Assembly (NCBI GenBank): GCA_958402075.1
Contig: CATXSD010000019.1
Coordinates: 1 to 36,928 of the forward strand
Length of the DNA stretch: 36,928 nucleotides
From: Mediterranea massiliensis
GTDB lineage: Bacteria; Bacteroidota; Bacteroidia; Bacteroidales; Bacteroidaceae
Reading direction: 5' to 3'
The notes below the pieces were generated by a model. The model was not told the DNA's origin. It searched no databases and was given only the letters and a program-made list of their open reading frames with translations. The translations under genes and the position numbers were made by a program. Below are positions 8,261 to 15,776 of this stretch, piece by piece. How positions within the stretch are numbered: position 1 is the first letter of the stretch; each line of letters starts with the position of its first letter.

Positions 8261-8275
8261 TGCAATCGTTTGCAT
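8260..8275. promoter_or_regulatory. Predicted LacI-family operator upstream of susC
   Basis: ATGCAATCGTTTGCAT is a 16-nt palindrome with 14 symmetric positions and a central CG. Fifteen of its bases are identical to the reverse complement of the site in the lacI/GH53 gap. It is centred about 75 nt upstream of the predicted susC transcript start, a position more typical of an activator or a remote operator than of a blocking operator. It ties the sus operon to the LacI-family gene at 3031-4035. Confidence 0.72.
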
Positions 8276-8303
8276 GGTTTCATCGGCATCTTTTCTTCTT
8301 TCG

Positions 8304-8337
8304 TTGAACCAAAATAAACGCCAAACTTATACTTTTG
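8304..8337 (+). promoter_or_regulatory. Predicted promoter of the susCDEF(G) operon
   Basis: TACTTTTG at 8330-8337 fits the -7 consensus TAnnTTTG. The best -33 candidate is TTG at 8304-8306, but its 23-nt spacing is longer than usual, as would suit an activated promoter. The leader to the ATG at 8436 is about 90 nt and GC-rich in its first half. The 444-nt gap 7992-8435 therefore holds, in order, array A, a terminator, an inverted repeat, an operator and this promoter. Confidence 0.5.
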
Positions 8338-8435
8338 TTGCGGTGTGCCATGCGCACTGAGTACGTCGGCGCTTGTCGGCGTCCCCCATGATTTAGGAAA
8401 GATAATTTTTATTGTTAACTTTAATTTTTAAGTGC

Positions 8436-11400
8436 ATGAAGCAAGTTAATCTTAGAATCTACCAAATGATTCTTACCCTTTTTTTAGGGATGTTCTTGTG
8501 TGTAGGCGCTTATGCACAGACGGTCACCGTGAAAGGTTTCGTAAAGGACGCCACGGGGCTCGAAGTGATAGGCGCGAATGTAGTGGAAAAAGGTAATACG
8601 TCGAACGGTACGATTACCGACCTGAACGGTAACTTTACACTGACGGTTCCTGAGGGAGCCACGTTGCAAGTTTCCTTCATCGGTTACAAGACGGCCGAGG
8701 TGGCCGCTGCCCCTTCGGTAGTCGTTACGTTGCAGGACGACGCCGAGCTGCTGAGCGAGGTGGTTGTCATCGGTTATGGTTCGGTGAAGAAAAATGACCT
8801 GACCGGTTCTGTTACGGCCATCAAGGCAGAGGAAATTAATCGTGGAGCTATAACTTCTCCCGATCAGATGTTGCAAGGTAAAGTGCCGGGCTTGTTGGTG
8901 ACACCAGCATCTGGTGACCCTACCGGTGGTGCAACAATCCGTATTCGTGGTGCGGCTTCTCTTTATGCATCAAATGACCCTTTGATTGTAATTGATGGAG
9001 TCCCCGTGACTGCTGAGGGTGGTGCTGGTATGGCTAATCCTCTGGCATCGGTAAATCCGAATGATATTGAATCATACACTGTGTTGAAAGATGCTTCTGC
9101 TACAGCAATCTATGGTTCGCGTGCATCCAACGGTGTGATCATTATTCAAACCAAAAAAGGCTCGGGTGACAAGATGCAGGTTAGTTACAGTTCCAGTTAT
9201 AGCTTGAAGCAGAATACATCCACGCTTGATGTCATGACCGGTGATCAATACCGTGATTATGTTAATACGACATATGCTGGCACAAGTCGTCTGGAACAGA
9301 TTCAGCAATTGATGGGTAATGCTAACACGGACTGGCAAGACTTGATTTATCGTACCGCCTTCTCGACTGACCAGAATGTCAGCCTTTATGGTAATGTCAA
9401 AGGGGTATTCCCTTATCGAGTTAGTGTAGGATATACATACGATGAAGGTACTCTGAAGGTTGGTGACAACAAACGTACCAATCTTTCAGTTAGTTTGACG
9501 CCTAAATTCTTTGATGATCATTTGAGCGTTAACGTCAATGTGAAAGGTATTTATAACAAGGCTAATTATCCGAATAGTGGAGCTATTGGCAGTGCAATAT
9601 CTTTCACGCCAACCGTAGATCCTTATTTTAGAAATGATGATGGCAGCATCAATAATGAACTCTGCAATGGTTATTTCAACTGGTTGGCTTCAGACGGTTC
9701 GGCCAATACAATGGCAAGCATCAATCCTTTGTCCCAATTGTACGATAACAATAATCGCAATAAGACATGGCGTTCCATGGGTAATGTACAGTTGGATTAT
9801 AAGGTTCATGGACTTGAAGATTTACGCTTTAATTTGAACTTGGGATATGATTTGGCGCGTACAGAAGGGTATACCTACGCTGAGTTGGGATCTATCACTT
9901 CGATGCGTAACGCTTCTTCCGATTTCTATCAGGATTATTCGAATAATAACTCGAATACATTATTGGAATTTTATGGTAACTATAACAAGGATTTTGGAAT
10001 CCACCATTTAGATGTAATGGCCGGTTATTCTTGGCAGCACAACTATGTGAAGTATGATAAGATACAATATTACAACGCAAATCGCGATCAAGTTTATCTT
10101 TTGAGTCCGACTGACAGAAGAGAGTATTATTTGCTTTCTTTCTTTGGCCGTATCAATTATTCGTTGAATTCAAAATATCTGTTCACATTCTCTTTGCGTG
10201 ATGATGCTTCTTCGCGTTTTTCGAAAGACAATCGTTGGGGTTTGTTCCCCTCTGCAGCCTTTGCTTGGAATATTGCCGAGGAGAGCTTTATTAAAGAAGC
10301 GGATACTCCGCTATCCAGCTTGAAATTGCGTTTAGGCTGGGGTAAAACAGGTCAGCAAGATATTGGTATGGATCGTTGCTATGCCTATATGGCAAAGTAT
10401 ACACAGTCATCCGCATTGACTACTCAAATTCCTTGGGGTGGTGGCTATATTTATACCTTGGCTCCTAGTGCATACAATGAAAATATCAAATGGGAAACGA
10501 CAGAAACATATAATGTCGGACTTGACTTTGGTTTCTTGAATGGACGAATCAATGGTAATCTGGATGCATATTTGCGTAAGACATACGATTTGCTGAATGA
10601 TGTTCCGACTCCTATGGGTACCAATTTCTCGAATACGGTGATTTCCAATGTGGGTGATATGAGAAATATGGGTCTTGAGTTCAATTTGAATTTTATTCCT
10701 ATCGAAACCAAAGACATGCATTGGAGCATTAATGTGAACGGTACATGGCAGAAAACCGAAATTACGAAACTTACCAGTTACAGCGATGAAGATTACTTGG
10801 GCGTACAGGTTGGTAGTGGTATGAGCAGTATTGGAGGTTATACTTCATTGTATCGTGTAGGTTATACTCCTTATACTTACTATTTGTTCCAACAAGCTTA
10901 TGATGAAAACGGCAATCCGTTGGAAAATGTATTGGTTGACCGTAATGGTGATGGACAAATATCCGAAGCCGACCGTTATGTAACAGGCAAGAGCATTCTG
11001 CCTAAATTCTACTTCGGTATCAGTTCTCAGTTTACTTATAAGAAGTGGGACTTTGGTTTTAATGCACATGGATCTTTGGGCGGTTATGCTTTGAATAAGG
11101 TTGCCAAGGATAATGCAACTTCCTACAGTGATGATTATTCAAAAGGTTATGTAAACAACTTGGCTACTTATTGTCTCAAGACAGGATGGACAGAGGCTCT
11201 TAGCGAATATCAGCAATATTCTGATATGTTCTTGGAAAATGCTTCTTTCTTCCGTATGGATGACATCAATGTGGGTTATACATTTGACGAGTTCAAAAAT
11301 TGGAAAGGCAAAATACGTATTGGAGCTTCAGTACAGAATGTATTTACTATTACCAAATACAGCGGACTGGATCCTGAGTTGACCTCAGTTGATGGAGTAG

Positions 11401-11459
11401 ATAACAATTTGATTCCTCGTCCTCGCTTGTATACGGTGCGCCTGAACATTAACTTTTAA
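8436..11459 (+). CDS. susC: SusC-type TonB-dependent outer-membrane transporter
   Basis: A 1007-residue outer-membrane importer for oligosaccharides, expected to pair with the SusD lipoprotein and to be powered by TonB. Order: signal peptide MKQVNLRIYQ...GAYA|QT (cleavage near residue 27), carboxypeptidase-D-like domain (about 29-100, VKGFVKDATGLEVIGANV ... GNFTL ... SFIGYKT), the SusC hallmark LSEVVVIGYGSVKKNDLTGS, a plug, then a long beta-barrel ending PRPRLYTVRLNINF with a terminal Phe. ATG at 8436 is preferred to the in-frame codon at 8412 because it begins the signal peptide directly. The first 390 nt are GC-rich like the flanking genes; the rest is clearly AT-richer. Alpha-glucan specificity is inferred from the SusE, SusF and SusG partners. 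Confidence 0.94.
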   Translation: MKQVNLRIYQMILTLFLGMFLCVGAYAQTVTVKGFVKDATGLEVIGANVVEKGNTSNGTITDLNGNFTLTVPEGATLQVSFIGYKTAEVAAAPSVVVTLQDDAELLSEVVVIGYGSVKKNDLTGSVTAIKAEEINRGAITSPDQMLQGKVPGLLVTPASGDPTGGATIRIRGAASLYASNDPLIVIDGVPVTAEGGAGMANPLASVNPNDIESYTVLKDASATAIYGSRASNGVIIIQTKKGSGDKMQVSYSSSYSLKQNTSTLDVMTGDQYRDYVNTTYAGTSRLEQIQQLMGNANTDWQDLIYRTAFSTDQNVSLYGNVKGVFPYRVSVGYTYDEGTLKVGDNKRTNLSVSLTPKFFDDHLSVNVNVKGIYNKANYPNSGAIGSAISFTPTVDPYFRNDDGSINNELCNGYFNWLASDGSANTMASINPLSQLYDNNNRNKTWRSMGNVQLDYKVHGLEDLRFNLNLGYDLARTEGYTYAELGSITSMRNASSDFYQDYSNNNSNTLLEFYGNYNKDFGIHHLDVMAGYSWQHNYVKYDKIQYYNANRDQVYLLSPTDRREYYLLSFFGRINYSLNSKYLFTFSLRDDASSRFSKDNRWGLFPSAAFAWNIAEESFIKEADTPLSSLKLRLGWGKTGQQDIGMDRCYAYMAKYTQSSALTTQIPWGGGYIYTLAPSAYNENIKWETTETYNVGLDFGFLNGRINGNLDAYLRKTYDLLNDVPTPMGTNFSNTVISNVGDMRNMGLEFNLNFIPIETKDMHWSINVNGTWQKTEITKLTSYSDEDYLGVQVGSGMSSIGGYTSLYRVGYTPYTYYLFQQAYDENGNPLENVLVDRNGDGQISEADRYVTGKSILPKFYFGISSQFTYKKWDFGFNAHGSLGGYALNKVAKDNATSYSDDYSKGYVNNLATYCLKTGWTEALSEYQQYSDMFLENASFFRMDDINVGYTFDEFKNWKGKIRIGASVQNVFTITKYSGLDPELTSVDGVDNNLIPRPRLYTVRLNINF

Positions 11460-11480
11460 TCGAAGAAAGGAAAAACAAAT

Positions 11481-13124
11481 ATGAAAAGATTTATATACGG
11501 TTTGGCAATTGCGACAACTGCATTGACTATGAATTCATGCATAGGAGATTTGGATACATTGCCATTGAATGAAACAGATAAGACTGCCGAGCAGGCTTAT
11601 CAGACATTGGAAGATTTTGAGATGGGCTTGGCTTACATTTATGGTTCATTCTCATTAGTAAGTCAAAACGATCCAGGTACGTCAGACATTTCTGTTAGTG
11701 ATGCCGGTCAAAGCGAGCTAATACGTCAGATTGTTATCTTGAACGAAATGTCAGCAGATGTGTTGAAGTGTACTTGGGGTGACAGTTATGTTACCGAAAC
11801 ACAGAATGCTTCATGGACGTCCACAGGTAATGCTGCTACCATTGCTGTTTATACTCGTTGTATGGTAACGGTTACCCGTGCTAACGAATTCTTAAAGCAA
11901 AGTGCATCTTCGAGCATCGAAGGTGTGGAAGGTCTGCGTGCTGAAGCTCGTTTCTTGAGAGCTTATGCCTATTATTTGCTGATGGATTTGTATGGCAATC
12001 CTCCGTTTGCGACAGAAGAGAATATAGGCGGTACGTCAATGCCTACCCAGATTGGCCGTACTGCTTTGTTTGAATGGATTGAATCAGAGCTGAAAGAATT
12101 GGCAAGTTCAGAAAGTGCTATGCCTGCTGTTGGTTCTGTTGAATATCCTCGTGTAACGAAAGGTGCTGCTGAGGCACTGTTGGCTCGTATGTATCTGAAC
12201 GCAGAAGTCTATACAGGGACCGCACGTTGGGAAGATGCACGTAATGCTGCCGAAGCCGTAATCGGTATGGGATATGGTTTGTGCAGTAATTATGAAGAAC
12301 TCTTTTTGCAAGATAATGGAGAAAATCCTGAAGCTCAAAAAGAATTGATTTTTGCGATTGCTTATGACCGTGACAGAACTCAGAGCTGGGGCGGTACGAC
12401 TCATTTGGTTTCTGGTAGTCTGGATGATAATAGCAGTACAGTGATTGCCCAAGAGTTGGGATATCCCGAAGGTTCGCACATAGCTCGTGAAAGATGGAAT
12501 GGATATCATATTCCTGACGAATATGTATCTTCTAATTTTGAATTGAATGGCGTTGAATGGGGTGGAAGTGGTATCGGTTATGATCGTGCGACCAGTGATA
12601 AGCGAGCTTTCTTTTCCAATAACGGTTGTGTAGAAGATTTCGAACTGAATAACGCAAATTCGGGCTGGAGATGCTGGAAATATTCAAGCCGTGATTCGCA
12701 AGGTAATCTTTATACAGACGGTTCTTCTTCCAAGTTCTCTTCTTCAGACTTCCCCATTATTCGTCTGGCCGAAATGTATCTTATCTATGCAGAAGCACAA
12801 ACTCGTATAGATGGCGGTATCACTACCGACAGCAAGGCATTGGGCTATATCAAGGCATTGCGTGACCGTGCAGGTCTGTCTACTCCTTCTTCTATCGATT
12901 TGGATTTCATTCTGAAGGAACGTGCTTGTGAATTGATGCTGGAAGGTCATCGTCGCACAGATTTGATTCGTTACGGTTACTTTACCTCTATGAGTTTCTC
13001 TTGGCCTTATAAGAATGGCATTCCCGCAGGTGGAGTAGCTATCGATGATTTCCGCACGATTTATCCGATTCTGCAAACCGATTTGACTCAGAATCCTAAT
13101 CTGAAACAAAATCCGGGCTATTAA
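11481..13124 (+). CDS. susD: SusD-like starch-binding outer-membrane lipoprotein
   Basis: A 547-residue surface lipoprotein forming the lid of the SusC transporter. The signal peptide ends in MNSC with Cys20, followed by IGDLD, an acidic stretch of the kind that directs Bacteroidetes lipoproteins to the cell surface. SusD/RagB features are present: an N-terminal TPR-like core (RAEARFLRAYAYYLLMDLYGNPPF, LARMYLNAEVYTG), and C-terminal PIIRLAEMYLIYAEAQTR, RDRAG, ERACELMLEGHRRTDLIRYG and the ending YPILQTDLTQNPNLKQNPGY. It lies 21 nt after susC. Resemblance to the B. thetaiotaomicron starch SusD, recalled from memory, is in fold and motifs; ligand residues were not aligned. Confidence 0.92.
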   Translation: MKRFIYGLAIATTALTMNSCIGDLDTLPLNETDKTAEQAYQTLEDFEMGLAYIYGSFSLVSQNDPGTSDISVSDAGQSELIRQIVILNEMSADVLKCTWGDSYVTETQNASWTSTGNAATIAVYTRCMVTVTRANEFLKQSASSSIEGVEGLRAEARFLRAYAYYLLMDLYGNPPFATEENIGGTSMPTQIGRTALFEWIESELKELASSESAMPAVGSVEYPRVTKGAAEALLARMYLNAEVYTGTARWEDARNAAEAVIGMGYGLCSNYEELFLQDNGENPEAQKELIFAIAYDRDRTQSWGGTTHLVSGSLDDNSSTVIAQELGYPEGSHIARERWNGYHIPDEYVSSNFELNGVEWGGSGIGYDRATSDKRAFFSNNGCVEDFELNNANSGWRCWKYSSRDSQGNLYTDGSSSKFSSSDFPIIRLAEMYLIYAEAQTRIDGGITTDSKALGYIKALRDRAGLSTPSSIDLDFILKERACELMLEGHRRTDLIRYGYFTSMSFSWPYKNGIPAGGVAIDDFRTIYPILQTDLTQNPNLKQNPGY

Positions 13125-13156
13125 TACAAGGCGTATCATTACTTAAAAGAATAATT

Positions 13157-14245
13157 ATGAAACTACTTAAAAATATAATGCTATTCGCTGCCTCAGTTGT
13201 ATTTGTGGCATGCGAAACGGATGTAGAGACTCCGCAAATCTACAATCCCGAAAATTTCGTTGCTCCTGTTATCAGCGAATGTGGCGATATCATTGTGAAT
13301 GCGGATAATTCGGATAATGAAAATGTTGTATTTTCATGGACAGCAGCCGACTTTGGACTGCCAGTTCAGGTATTGTATTCAGTTTATGTGACATTGGATG
13401 GCAAGGAAGGTCTTGTCGGTACTTCCAATTCTACTTCACTGGCAATATCTAAAGGTGATATCAATGGAGTTGTCATCAATAATCTGGGTGTTACTGCTAA
13501 TGAGAAAGTAGAGGGTATTACCGCTTATGTTTCTGCTCAGATAGCGAATACAAGCAATTATGAGGCTATTAAGTCTGCCGCTTCTAACGCTTTTTCTGTA
13601 CAGACTTATGCAGCTCCCTTGAAGTGGATGTATTTGTGTGGTGAGTTCAACAGTTGGACTGAGACTACAGCTCCAATCTTCTGGGAAACTAATGGTGGAA
13701 CCAATACATATACTTGTATGGTTGACTTCTCTGCTTCGGCAGATAATGCCAATTCGTTCTTTAAAGTATTGCCCGAACAGAGTTGGTCAACTTCTTATGG
13801 TAAGGATTCTTTTACGGCGTCTTGGACTGTTGCCGATAATGCTGACGGAAACTTGTCTATGCCTATTACAGAAGCTACCATTCATGAAGTAACAGTGAAT
13901 ATGGCTGTAATGACCATTGATCAAACTGCAGTTGGTAACTCACTGGGATTGTGCGGTGACTTCAACGGCTGGGGTACCGACGATGCAGCCTTCACTTATG
14001 ATCCTCTGACCAGTACTTGGAAGACTGATGTTGTGGCTTTGGAAGCTGGGCAGGGAGTAAAAGTTCGTGCCGATGCCGATTGGGCTGTTAACTGGGGTAC
14101 CAGCGGCAAGAGTAGTACAGCTGTAGCGGGTGGTATTGAACTGGCTTCAGGAGGAGATAATATCAGTGTGCCTGACAGTGGTAATTTTATCGTTGTACTT
14201 CATGCCAACCGTACACCGTATGTAGTGGAATTCCAAAAACAATAA
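13157..14245 (+). CDS. susE: SusE-like starch-binding lipoprotein
   Basis: A 362-residue lipoprotein with lipobox FVAC (Cys19) followed by acidic ETDVE, as for surface export. An N-terminal SusE domain (about 20-145, VVFSWTAADFGLPVQVLYSVYV) precedes two starch-binding modules, starting near residue 156 (WMYLCGEFNSW) and residue 264 (LGLCGDFNGWG). These modules have the aromatic-rich pattern of SusE/SusF carbohydrate-binding domains. It is 32 nt after susD and 22 nt before susF. Role from the family: holding alpha-glucan at the cell surface without cutting it. Confidence 0.88.
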   Translation: MKLLKNIMLFAASVVFVACETDVETPQIYNPENFVAPVISECGDIIVNADNSDNENVVFSWTAADFGLPVQVLYSVYVTLDGKEGLVGTSNSTSLAISKGDINGVVINNLGVTANEKVEGITAYVSAQIANTSNYEAIKSAASNAFSVQTYAAPLKWMYLCGEFNSWTETTAPIFWETNGGTNTYTCMVDFSASADNANSFFKVLPEQSWSTSYGKDSFTASWTVADNADGNLSMPITEATIHEVTVNMAVMTIDQTAVGNSLGLCGDFNGWGTDDAAFTYDPLTSTWKTDVVALEAGQGVKVRADADWAVNWGTSGKSSTAVAGGIELASGGDNISVPDSGNFIVVLHANRTPYVVEFQKQ

Positions 14246-14267
14246 TATTACCTTAAATACCTGAAAT

Positions 14268-15656
14268 ATGATAAAGTATTTGAAACATATATTTATGGCA
14301 GCTATCGCATTGATAGCTGTCACCGGATGCCAGGAAGATGTTCAAGATACATTCTCTATGGAGCCGGTAGCACCGACCCTGATTAATAACAATGCCATTC
14401 TGCTTACTGAGAATACAATGGATGAGCCTGTGAAATGGGCTTGGTCTGCAGCACGGAATACTGTGGGGGAAGTGAGTTATTCTCTGTATGCTCAGTATGA
14501 AGAAGAAAATCCGGTACAGGTAGGCAATTCTACCAAGGAACTCTCTTTATCTTTGTCGAAAAGTGCTTTTAAGGCAGTGGTAGACCAAATTGCTTCAATT
14601 CCTCAGAATGATAGTTTTAACATGTCGTTCTATGTGGAAGCAACTGATGAAATGGGCAGTTACCAATCGGAGGCTGTCGTTATGACAGTGTTCTCTTATG
14701 GTGACTATGTAGCTGCGGTAGGTACTCCTACAGTTTCAGAAGTAACTTTGAATGGAGAAGCTCCTGATGACGAATTGGAATTATTGACATGGACTGCAGC
14801 TCGTTTAGGCTATGGAGAGGCTGTTACTTACAATGTGACAGCTACTTATGGCGAAAGTGAACCGGTAGAGGTTGCCAGTGGACTTACCGAGCTGCGTTGT
14901 GCAAAGACTGTATCAGAGTGGAACGAGCTGTTTGTACGGACGTTGGGTATTGCAGAAGAGGCAACTGCTGAAGTAAACTTTACTGTGACTGCATTCAGTG
15001 AGACATCTACCAATGGTGTTCCATCTGCTCCAGTTACAATCAAAGTAACTACTTATAAGCGCGATTTCCCCTCTGAGGAATATATCTATGTACCTGGGAA
15101 TCACCAAGGATGGGCTCCTGCAACTGCCTCTGCACTCTGGTCAGCTGAGCTGAACGGTGTTTACAGTGGATTCAGCTACCTGGATGGTGACTTTAAGTTT
15201 ACTATTGCACGTGATTGGAATACAGGAGAATATAACAGTTCCAACTTTACCAATTATAGTGAAGGACTTAGTGATGCGGGCGGAAATATCAATATGGCTA
15301 CTCTTGGCTTCTACTATATCGTTGCTGATGTGATGACAGGTACACTTACTGCTACGCTTACTTCGTCATGGGGTGTGATTGGTAATGCTACTCCCGGTGG
15401 TTGGGATGCTGAAAGCCCATTGACTTACAATGCAGAAAAAGGATGCTGGAGTGCAACCATTGCGTTGACTGCCGGTGAACTGAAGTTCCGGGCTAATAAT
15501 TCATGGGACTCAGGTATCGACTTGGGTGGAGCTTTGGACGAACTCCTGCTTAAGGGAGGCAATATTGCAATAACTGACGCAGGTACTTATCTGATAGAAT
15601 TGTATCTACAACGTACTGATAATAATATGATGTATTGTACGATGTCTAAGCAATGA
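14268..15656 (+). CDS. susF: SusF-like starch-binding lipoprotein
   Basis: A 462-residue lipoprotein; lipobox VTGC (Cys21) with acidic QEDVQ after it. Two SusE-type Ig/FN3-like domains (about 35-140, VKWAWSAARNTVGEVSYSLYA; about 150-265, LLTWTAARLGYGEAVTYNV) are followed by two carbohydrate-binding modules beginning near 270 (YIYVPGNHQGWAP) and 365 (WGVIGNATPGGWDAESPL). The repeated WTAAR-LGYGE-type sequence shows internal duplication relative to SusE. The B. thetaiotaomicron SusF is usually described with three binding modules; here I can define two clearly. It binds alpha-glucan at the surface. Confidence 0.86.
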   Translation: MIKYLKHIFMAAIALIAVTGCQEDVQDTFSMEPVAPTLINNNAILLTENTMDEPVKWAWSAARNTVGEVSYSLYAQYEEENPVQVGNSTKELSLSLSKSAFKAVVDQIASIPQNDSFNMSFYVEATDEMGSYQSEAVVMTVFSYGDYVAAVGTPTVSEVTLNGEAPDDELELLTWTAARLGYGEAVTYNVTATYGESEPVEVASGLTELRCAKTVSEWNELFVRTLGIAEEATAEVNFTVTAFSETSTNGVPSAPVTIKVTTYKRDFPSEEYIYVPGNHQGWAPATASALWSAELNGVYSGFSYLDGDFKFTIARDWNTGEYNSSNFTNYSEGLSDAGGNINMATLGFYYIVADVMTGTLTATLTSSWGVIGNATPGGWDAESPLTYNAEKGCWSATIALTAGELKFRANNSWDSGIDLGGALDELLLKGGNIAITDAGTYLIELYLQRTDNNMMYCTMSKQ

Positions 15657-15689
15657 TTACATTCGTGAGTTAAAGCGAACGTCGTGAAT

Positions 15690-15743
15690 AAAAACGCGAA
15701 GAACTGTTTCATTGGTAAAATAAAATGGTTCCTCGCGTTTTTT
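15690..15743 (+). terminator. Hairpin with T-tract between susF and susG (attenuator-like)
   Basis: AAAAACGCGA (15690-15699) pairs with TCGCGTTTTT (15733-15742), and after one mismatch GAAC (15701-15704) pairs with GTTC (15728-15731). The loop is 23 nt and the run of T residues ends the right arm. It lies between the susF stop and the susG ATG and looks like an intrinsic terminator that would lower susG expression relative to susC-F. Confidence 0.6.
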
Positions 15744-15776
15744 GTTATTAATAACTTTCTGTGGTTTATTATTTAT

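Noticed and set aside
15684..15776. Longer N-terminus of SusG from a GTG start
   Set aside because: The stretch contains a terminator-like hairpin, and the ATG at 15777 begins a normal lipoprotein signal peptide.
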